Of a DNA stretch of 64,000 nt, positions 55,227-64,000 are shown piece by piece. The stretch covers positions 24,272,441 through 24,336,440 of the forward strand of contig CM043798.1 of assembly GCA_023974075.1 (NCBI GenBank), written 5' to 3'. Each line of letters opens with the position of its first letter. Within the stretch, counting starts at the first letter, position 1. The stretch is from Chaenocephalus aceratus. Taxonomy: Eukaryota; Chordata; Actinopteri; Perciformes; Channichthyidae. The notes below the pieces were generated by a model. It searched no databases, had not been told where the DNA came from, and worked only from the letters and a program-made list of their open reading frames with translations. The position numbers and the translations under genes were made by a program.

Positions 55227-58200
55227 TACTAAATGATTAATCACTGTGTGGAATAGACTCTCCCCTGCTGCGGAATAGTATCCATGGCATACACACACAC
55301 ACACACACACAGTCATACAAATCATGTTTCTATCTAACACTACGATCATCATCATTCTCCCTTAAAGAATGATTGTCGATTAGAGAGGGAGAATGAACCA
55401 GTAAAATGGTTTAAGTGTTATTGGACTGACACCTCGAAACAAAGCAACTATTGATTTAACTTGTTTTAACTTTTTTTCTGATTGTCACTGAACGTTATTA
55501 AGTGTTGTTCAATGGAGACACCAAACAACTGACCTATTGAGCGGGACCCTCGTAAATAAATTGGGGAGGATTATAAAGTGTTCTGTTTTTGATCGTTAAA
55601 ATTAGGAAACGATCATAGAAGATGCAGCTAAGAAATTAAGATGTGTTAATGATAGTTAATGTTGTACTAATTTAGTCAAGGCTTTCATTAATTTCCCCAT
55701 GCAGCAAACAGCAGTTTTACAATGTCCTGTTTAAGGTGTATTTGCAAGGTCAAACAAATGCACAGGCACATATTAGCATTTAAATGGAGGATCAGTGTCC
55801 TTTTTGTTCTCGAGAATGCATAACAAGTCACCTGCAGGGTTTGAAGTCGTATTTGTAAGTATTGACATACAGTCCTTTGCTGTTTAATATATCTAATACC
55901 ACTGTACATTTAACTGATGAAACTGCTGTGTATTTACCCCATTGTGCACTTCTTCTACTTGCTGAATTGACCTATTCAGCTAAAAAAAATGTATATGTGT
56001 AGTGAAGTGTGCAAGTCCAACATCAAGGATTTTCAAGGGAAATGCCGAGTTGCTTGTCTATCAGGGCTGAAATTGTGATGCACCGTAATGCATGTCAAAA
56101 CTGTCAGATCCTGTTTGGGAAAGCGCCTTCAACATGCACACTGCAGATGTTTCTTAACCAATTTGATAACATCCAGCTAATTGGCAGCTTGTTAAAGGTC
56201 CAGATGTCCTGTGGTGTTTAATCGCCCTTTGCATCACTGGCAGCAAGTTGACATCAATAAACCCTAATAGTTGCTTGTTTTTTCCCTCATTTGTACACTT
56301 TAAACTGATGTGTTCTAAATAGGATTCATACTAAATTAAAGACAACAAGGCTTCTATGCAATTACTGTATGTGTTAGTCTCTTTTCCACAGCAGACATTT
56401 GACTAGTCATATTAGGAGTAGCACAGGTGTAACAATAATATTAACAATGGCACCGTTCAATTCAAGTGTCCCACTGAGCTACGACACTGAAGCGTAACGC
56501 AAAAGCAGCGAAATGATCCATAGTTTTTCTGAGATTGTTGTCGGCTGTGTCCAAAATGACTTCATATTCTTCAATATATTGCATTATAATTACTGTCTAC
56601 CATCTGTGTTAGTATTCAAGTATGTAAATACATCCTTTACAATGCCCTCAAGAAATGCACAATGCATGCTGTGCATTTTAAATGTGAATTTTAAATGTTC
56701 AAAAAATGACGGTTTAGCAACTGCAAACGTAATTAAAGTGTCCAAAATAATTGAATGCTCACTATTAAATAAACGATTTAGTTTATTTTACATTAGTAAT
56801 GATTGCATGGACAAAGGAGTGACTTCTATGTCAAAATGTCCTCTGGGAAAAAGGACAATGATGATAAGCTCTTCCACTTTATAGTTTGCTTAATGACAGA
56901 CTTGTCATTGAACTCCCAGTGAGCAATGCTTCAACAATGCTGTCTCCCTTTTGTGGGTCAGTCAGTTTTTTTTCGAAAAAGGACAATAGTTCTCAAATTT
57001 ACTGGCATTTCTATGTACACTCAACTGTAATATGACCCGAATTAGGGACAAGCTAGCAGCACAGGGACAATGACACCACTTGTTTCAAGTTGAGTCATTA
57101 TTGCAGTTCTAAAGTCCTGATGACAATCAAAAATATAGCTTAAAGTTAGTTTTCTGGCTAGAGCTACCAAGAGAGGAACAGAGTATTAAAACGTAATTTA
57201 AACGTTGGATGCAGATGTATCCCAGAAGTCGCTAAACAATTAAGAAAAATGCTGTTTGATATATAGAGAACGGTGACTTGGCGGGGTTTTGATTGCTTTC
57301 TAGTTGTTTCCGCTGTCAAACGTTTAACCTGAGATTAATGAGATATAAGAGTTTTTCTGAAGACCCATACCTCCCCATTAATGAAGAATACATTTACACC
57401 TGGGTTTCTTTGTTTGTTTTTCTCTTGTGTTTTTGCATTATCTTTACTTTGTCAGAGAGGCATGGCAAGTGACATATCAGATGATCTATAAATGATATGT
57501 GAGGTTTATTATGTGGGGCTAATACAAAGAAAATGTCTGCTGCTACTGATCCAGTGGAGTTTGTTACCTTGTGAAATAAAAGCAATTAGTCTAGAGAGCT
57601 CATTTATAGATTGAAGAGCAACATTTTAAGGGAACCAGATCTTATAAAGCAAGATGAATTTGGTATCAGTGACAATAGGGCTGAACTAATAATAATAATT
57701 TCAGTTCTGAGCATAACATTTTATAAACTGGACATTTAATTGGTTGATACATTTTGACCGATTTTTCTTTTGCTTTCTAAAAAAAGTCTATACTTGAGTT
57801 GCAATTTGCTAATTTTTAAGACGTATAAACCAAGGTTCTTTAAATGTAGATTTCCCTTATATATAAATACATGTCTCTGCTACAGTAAGAGCATCTTAGT
57901 TGAGCCTAATAATTCAAATGTCTATGAGATTAGTAGCAGCTCTGATCAAAGCAGCTTCCCCTACTTCCCCTCTCTCACACACTCTCTGAATTCATGAATC
58001 TGTATACACCCCTTTCCGTTTTGAGCCTCTTTTCACATACTCAATCCCTGCCTTCCAGACTTACTCCATGATCCAGAGATGTTCTGCCCCCATCCGGAGC
58101 CCGCTGTCAGGCTGCAGGAGGCTTTACGGCTCTTTCGTACTGAGCCAGAAAGCCAGGCAGGACAATGTGAACAAACAGACTCCTATATATGAGGTATGGA

Positions 58201-60674
58201 GTTATTGTATCACGTATACGGCCATGTCACAACCTAGTCCTTTGATAACAATTCTTGTAATTTACAGTATATTAATTTCATGTGAAGTTGTGCCTAAAGA
58301 TCTTCTATTTGCAGAGGGGGGAAAACCCCATAGGCAGGTTAGCAACAACAGTTCATCATAAGGCAAAAGGTCAGGTCTCTGCAGACACAAAGGGCACACA
58401 GTACCTACAGGCCAAATGCATGCCATGAATCTCAAAGATATTCACACTCGGTACACAACTATGATAGAGATAACATAACAAACGGAAACATGTCAAAATA
58501 GCGCCCACTTATCTCAGTAAGATGTCTGCTCATGTTTCTCTGGTGAGTTATTCTGATACAAAAGATTCAAGATTCAAAAGTGTAATGTCATATCATATTA
58601 ACAACTACGGTGTATGCCATGAATGGAAAACTTGGGTCACAGGTTACTCAACAATGCAATTAAAAGACATACAAAAAATAACAACAATAAAAATGGTGCT
58701 TTCTTTTTTAAATCAGCATAACTCTCCACTTTGAATATAATATTTAGTATTGTCATATTTTATTACATTTTACTGCACTCAGTTTTTACATATTTTGTGT
58801 AAATATTGTCTTTATTTTTCATTTGTTGCAATAGTCTTAGCTTTTATAATTGTAAACATCACCACTTATACCAAAGCACATTCCTCGTATGTGTAAACTT
58901 ACTTGGTAATAAAACTGATTCTCCCTACCTCTGAAAAGACAGAGGATACTCCCAGTGTTGCGGGGGGGGGTTTACACCTTGCTTAGCAAGGCTTTTTATG
59001 AATCACGGTTGAACAATTAGTGTTATTGATCATATCAGAGTTATCACCATTAAATGAAATATGTAATCTTGTTGAATTTGCTACGTATAATCCATCTTTG
59101 CTGCATATATTTGTTTTTTGAGTTCATTTATCAATTAAATTCAAATCTATTTATTTAGCCCTTTTGTGGGTGGGAATAAGTCTGTTCCCTTTTGTTTAAG
59201 TTCCACTGAACAAAAAGTGAGACAATTATATATTTCCTCTCCCTGCATTCAGACATAGTTACTGAAATGGAAAGCAAAGGCAGTCCTGGATGCAACGAAC
59301 AACAACAACAGCCCTCTATTGACTGGGAAAAAGGTCACATCGTCTTGTAGAGGCAACATAAAACAAAACTGCGTTGATTAGTTTTTGTCTGCTTTGGGTC
59401 AGTCAAACTTCAACTGGGAGGGAATTTATTATACCAGCCATCCGACATTCATAACATGAGTACTACCAGTCGAGGCATCTCTTATGAGTCAGCCATTTGT
59501 TTGGTTTTTATTGTGGCATTTCCCAGCCACACAATGTAGCCTCCACAGTCATCACTGTGTTTGCTTTCCTTGGCAGGTTACTCACAGCATCATCCGGTTC
59601 TCTCTGATTAGTAATTTGTAGATGAGGCAGTTCTTGGCCAGCAAAATAATTGCCATTTTCTTTCTTGTAGTTACCATGGTGATTACAATAAGAACTGGCA
59701 ACCTGGGATTTTTTTTTAACTCATCATTCCCTTGCCCTTTCCTCCTTTCTTACCGTTTCCTCTCCGTATATATCTTTTGGGATGAAAGGCTGGGTATCAG
59801 CCTCTCTTCTCCAAAGCCAGCCAGTTGCAGACCCAAGCAGTGAGAGGGATTATCCCTCTATTTCTATTAGTCACACACTCATAAGCCATGTATCACTCTG
59901 AAGCTTTGTGTCAGCAACTCCACACCCAGAGAGGAGAGACTTCTCATTATTGGCGGATTGAGAGGTTTTAGCTTACACACGGAGCGCATATTCTGAAAGT
60001 CAAGTCGTGTTTGAAGCCAGGCAAATGCATTTCACAGAGTACGACATGGTGTAATATGTTTTAACTTGAATTGCTGCTATGACTCCGTAATTGGCATATT
60101 AGTTCAACTGTGCAGCATATTAGGAATGTTCTTTAATTACGCACATTTGTAAGGAAATGTTATAAATATCGTTAAAGGGTTACAGTACAAAGTGTCTGTG
60201 TATGAGTGTATGACATTTTTGGGCTTTTTTATCCATTTGTTACAGTTTTGTAAAGAAAGACTTTACCTCATGCATACATTCAGCAGGTCTGACAAAGTTC
60301 CTAAAGGCAAGGGTTTTGATAATTACCTCCTCGAGTAGCCATTTGCCCCGACAGTCTACTTACAACTATTACCACCCCTTCCTCTTCTTCAAACATCGCC
60401 ATGCTGCCCTTCTCCTGCATTTTGTATTCATCACACTGTGAGGGAAGAGGCAGCTTGACCTTCAGAAATATTGCATCTCCCTTTCTTTGCACTACATTTT
60501 ACAGCACTTAATTCAGGCAACAAGTGCATTTAACCATGAAAACACAACTCAAAAAAGCAAGAATCCTGTAAGTAGCTTTTAATAGGCCAAACCATTGTAC
60601 TGTAAGTGCTACTGCATTTCAATAAATGCTTTGATCACACACTCCTATGGGAGGCAGGAAGAGTCAGTGTTGTA
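54885..60674. other. Non-coding stretch, no gene seen
   Basis: Carries CA/TG tracts near 55.2-55.3 kb and a G9-10 run near 58961. The remaining open frames are short and motif-free. No exon is supported. Confidence 0.5.
55172..55223. repeat. Back-to-back (TG)n(CA)n tract
   Basis: GT repeats turn directly into CA repeats at 55186/55187, forming an inverted-repeat microsatellite. A further (CA)n run lies at about 55290-55311. Confidence 0.93.
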
Positions 60675-61918
60675 GGTATTCAAAGGGATGTAACGATCGA
60701 TAGGTTTGGATCAATGTATCAATTATTTGATTAACTATCCAATATTATCGATTCAAAGTAAAAAACATGCTAGCGCCCGAAGCAAGCAGTGAATAACATT
60801 GCATTGTGCGCAGGGTTGGGTTGTAACGGAATACATGTAACGGCGTTACGTAATCAGAATACAAAAATCAAGTAACTGTATTCAGCTCGCGTTACATTTG
60901 AAAAACGAGTAATCTGATTACAGTTACTTTCGTAAACCTGAAGTGAATACATTTTGGATTACTTATTGGAATTATTGGTGGAAAGATTTCCTCTCAACAT
61001 TTAATATTCATTGCTAAAGGTACAGCCGAATCATCACAGCCCACAAAACTTATTACCGCCGCAGATGGACCAAAAAAGCATTTGAAAAAAAATCGCGGGT
61101 CTGCTCGCTCAGTGAAACAATAACAACGAAACATGGAGGAAGTCTGCGTTTAAATCGCGTGTGTGTGTGTGTATATACATGTAGGTGTGTGTGGTTAAAA
61201 CACATCAGCCTGCGGTCGCTCTTTAGCCTTACTAATGATTATTTCTGAAGGTACACACAGTGAAGGCGGTGCGTGAAAGGCGGTGCGTGAAAGGCACTGC
61301 GCGGCGCAATCGTCTTCTCAGAGGCTGAGTTAACCCTCCCGCTGCCTCCTGGCGCTGCAGAGAGTTCATGAAGTGAAGGAGGTGTTCCTTCTATAAAACA
61401 GCTGCGGGCAGCAGATACTGTGAGTGTCACGGACATGAATTCATAGATCAAGGCAGACTGGTGCACACACTCTCCTGTTTTGCCGATCCGGTGCTTAAAC
61501 AAATATAGCTCTACACCCCTGGCCGAAATGTCCTTAAAATGAAGTCCGAGTTAGACATTTTAATTCATGTACTGGGGCGGAGCTTCCTACAGGTGATATA
61601 GGTGGTTGCCTAGAGCGCCTCCCAGAGGGGGCGCCAAAAATTGGACCCAACAAAAAAACAAACACAATTTTTTTTTTTTTTTTTTTTTACTTTTACTTTT
61701 TTTACCCCTCTATATCTGCAACCATTATTCTTACATACAAAAACAATATTCTAACATAAGGGAAAATGAGCCAAAAATCTAAAACGGTCGGTCGGTCTAA
61801 GAGCCTCGGCTTTAGGTGTTCACAGTCAGAACATGCTAGAGCGCTGTGCATTGATGGGTATCGGTCAAGTGTTTATAAAATTAAGCGTTGAGGAAAGAAA
61901 GACTAACGTTAGAGAACT

Positions 61919-61990
61919 ATGAAGAGGCAAAAGCCATCCGGGGCGCAGTATAAAAACAGAAGAAAAGAAGAAGAAGAGAAACGTGCCAAG
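61919..61990 (+). pseudogene. First coding exon of a hAT transposase (relic)
   Basis: Encodes MKRQKPSGAQYKNRRKEEEE then KRAK, followed at once by a donor-like GTGAAA. A short basic start exon with SGAQ-x-KxR and a Glu/Lys run resembles the N-terminus of fish hAT (ZMYM/TTF class) transposases; compare KSGAQKRK at 38171. No later exons were found, so it is a relic. Confidence 0.6.
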
Positions 61991-62227
61991 GTGAAAGGTT
62001 TTGTATTTATTGTTTGTTTATTTAGCATATTATATTTTGATTATTTGATATGTGTAACATATTTTACATTTCTTCTTAATTTTCTTTGAAAGCAAATTTG
62101 CACATTCTTTTATTGTTTGTTATTGTTGTTGTTATTATTATTGTTTGTTAGCTAAGTTGTTTGTTTTAATTCTTTAGTGTGCACTTTACATGTATTCTTA
62201 GCTCTTGTTCTTGCTTTTAATAAATAA

Positions 62228-62880
62228 AGGTGCAGTACTGTCACAGCAGGATTTGGAAAAACTTGTCCATGCTTTTATCTTCAGTAGACTGGACTACTGT
62301 AATGGTGTCTTTGCAGGTCTCACTAAAAAATCTATTAGAAATCTGCAGCTAATTCAGAACGCCACTGCTCGAGTCCTCACTAACACTAAGAAAGTGGATC
62401 ACATCACTCCTGTTCTGAAGTCTTTACAACTGGCTTCCAACAAAATAAGTTACCATAGCTATGCAAATACATTTCTGACCTCCTGCTAAATTATGAACCA
62501 TCCAGAACTCTCAAGTCATCAGGGACTCTCAAGTCGTCAGCTTCTGTCCCCAGAGTCAGAACTAAACATGGAGAAGCAGCGTTCAGTTATTATGCTCCAA
62601 TTATCTGTAACAAACTCCCAGAACCTGCAGGTCCGCTGCAACTCTGACTACTTTTAAATCCAGGCTGAAGACTTTTCTTTTTTGTCGCTGCTTTTAATTG
62701 ATTCACATCTTAAACTGCACTGTAACCTTTATCTTTTAATGTTTCTTTTATTATCTTTTCTTTTTAATGATTGATTTTAAATGCCATTTTCTTAATGTCT
62801 TTCGTTTTTTGTAAAGCACTTTGAATTGCCTTGTGTTGAAAGGTGCTATATAAATAACTTGCCTTGCCTTGCCTTGCCTT
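62228..62880 (+). mobile_element. Nest level 4: L2-like LINE 3' fragment (second family)
   Basis: Starts within the RT C-terminal region (DLEKLVHAFIFSRLDYCNG, then LIQNATARVLTNTKKVDHIT). The frame is lost after about residue 80 by small deletions. The 3' UTR ends with AAAGCACTTTGAATTGCC and a CTTGC tandem tail, shared with 10222-10387. Its RT sequence and tail differ from those of the ATTG-tailed family. Confidence 0.85.
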
Positions 62881-63542
62881 ACGTTACTGTATAACTGTTA
62901 AGATGTTTTGATTTTTTTGGCGGGGGGGCGCAGTGGTTGAAGCTCGCCTAGGGCACCAAATGTGCTAGGTCCGCCCCTGTAGTACTGCCAACACTGGCAG
63001 GACAGAAGGCGGGCGACACGCCCGTTCTAAGCCCTGTCCCTCACTCCTCACATCCCAAGCTGCATCCCCAAAACGTGTATTATGTTGTTACATCGTTTCA
63101 GATGTGATGTTTCAGTTGTGCTCTTGATAAGCCATTAAAACAGTAAAAACACGTTCAGTTTCCTTTTGCTTTTTTGTGTCTCCTGTTCACCAAACATACC
63201 CAATTTGGAAAGTAATCCAAAAGTAATCTAAAAGTAATCTGATTACATTTACTTTTTAAGACACGTAACTGTAACTGTATTCGGATTACTTTCAGGGCCA
63301 TGTAATCAGTAATCAGTAACTGATTACATTTACAAAGTAACCCTCCCAACCCTGATTGTGCGGTATAAAGAGAGTAGCATTGGCTGAACCTTTTTAATTA
63401 TTTTCATTAAAAACAATAGATTTGATACGTTTATAATTCCATAGAAACTTAAAGATACCTGTAATAAAATATCATATCGTTGTCCAAAGAATGAATATAT
63501 TGTATCATGATTATAGTCTAGATGTACACCTCTAGGTATTCA

Positions 63543-64000
63543 GTTAGTAAAATATGTGCTGATAAAAGTGTGTGTAAATCAATACAAACATAAATGTATT
63601 GAAATACATTTAAAAAACGTACAGTCTCACCCTAGAGATTTGATGAAATACTCACATACTTTCCCTTGTAATAATCATTAATCACCACCTGGGGAAGTGT
63701 GTCTGTGTGCAGGAATACATCTTAATTCTCCTCATGTCACTTGTAAAAGTGGGAAGACAACTGTGGTTATATATTTTCTTGCACATTCATCTTCAGGCAC
63801 AGGAAACTGTTGATGACTGCTGAGTCGTTGTGCATTCACATGTGAAAGAAGCTCCAAAGGCTAAACTGAGGATTAGTTTTATACAATTCAATGTACCATG
63901 AAAAATCTTTTGGACAATGCTGCAGGCGGAAAATAAACATTTTATAGATCATTCACAAGTTTTTTTTTCCAAAGGCGCTAAAAAAACTGAAGTAAATCTT
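63543..64000. other. Non-coding window end
   Basis: No gene or element seen. Confidence 0.5.

Larger units (their letters stand above)
61572..62980. mobile_element. Nest level 3: hAT-like element with GGGGCGG ends
   Basis: The left end near 61572 reads CTGGGGCGGAGC and the right end, reversed from 62980, CAGGGGCGGACCTAGC. Left flank ATGTACTG and right flank TAGTACTG are only partly alike, so the target duplication is eroded or the left tip is damaged. Subterminal GGGGGCGCCAAAAATTGG and CGCCTAGGGCACC link it to the 172-bp MITE at 32295. It carries one transposase exon (61919-61990) and an L2 fragment. Confidence 0.68.
60803..63362. mobile_element. Nest level 2: hAT element with CAGGGTTGGG ends
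   Basis: The element runs 60811-63354 with exact flanks ATTGTGCG at 60803-60810 and 63355-63362. Terminal CAGGGTTGGG occurs at the left and, reversed, at the right. Subterminal sequence is rich in GTAATCTGATTAC-type blocks on both sides (near 60908-60925 and 63220-63320). No intact transposase frame remains. It hosts level 3. Confidence 0.93.
60675..63542. mobile_element. Nest level 1: hAT MITE (GGGATGTAACGAT type)
   Basis: The element runs 60683-63534 and is flanked by GGTATTCA at 60675-60682 and 63535-63542. The left end AAGGGATGTAACGATCG and right end GATGTACACCTCTA (reversed TAGAGGTGTACATC) are imperfect inverted repeats of a widespread fish hAT type, with TATCGATT-like subterminal sequence. 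Only about 300 bp belong to this element; the rest is a later insertion at 60803-63362. Confidence 0.8.

Overview
This window looks like teleost (ray-finned fish) chromosomal DNA, probably from a percomorph-like genome. The grounds are a two-exon msx homeobox gene with a short intron (about 0.6 kb), several copies of an L2-type non-LTR retrotransposon ending in ATTG-type tandem repeats, many small hAT-type DNA transposons with 8-bp target duplications, tRNA-like SINEs and long (CA)n tracts. Only one host protein-coding gene can be supported in 64 kb. The rest is AT-rich non-coding sequence and transposable elements (TEs), so the window reads as a gene-poor developmental-regulator neighbourhood.

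Layout. 1-19 kb: mostly unannotatable non-coding DNA with a minus-strand L2 remnant (7.4-8.5 kb), a second L2-family 3' end (10.2 kb), a 201-bp TTAA-flanked MITE (10.45 kb), a short L2 tail (12.2 kb), a 248-bp pure TG tract (13.0 kb) and a 585-bp MITE (16.1 kb). 19.1-20.6 kb: the msx gene on the minus strand, with exon 1 at 20174-20567 and exon 2 at 19098-19552, joining to 282 codons. Candidate poly(A) signals lie near 18.5-18.6 kb and a CpG-rich 5' region near 20.6 kb. 22-28 kb: a TTCT tract, a 613-bp TTA-flanked MITE (24.2 kb) and a SINE (25.4 kb). 28.8-32.2 kb: a 3.4-kb structure with inverted arms of about 0.6 kb, holding a younger hAT MITE; a second hAT MITE sits just outside it at 32.3 kb. 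36.5-38.4 kb: a hAT transposase exon interrupted by another hAT element. 39.2-40.0 kb: a GGGCCC-ended MITE. 43.1-46.8 kb: a long but broken L2 copy (endonuclease and RT) with two insertions and an internal deletion. 52.9-54.9 kb: a 5'-truncated L2 copy with an uninterrupted 465-codon RT frame. 60.7-63.5 kb: a four-deep nest of transposons.

Function. Msx proteins are homeodomain transcriptional repressors acting in BMP- and Wnt-responsive tissues such as neural crest, fin and dorsal neural tube. The TE genes concern only their own mobility, and only the 52.9-kb L2 frame is still open. I found no CRISPR, operon, rRNA or tRNA gene. The main unusual content is TE architecture: exact 8-bp target-site duplications let insertion order be read directly, and the long inverted-arm element at 28.8-32.2 kb is one I cannot match to a family I know.
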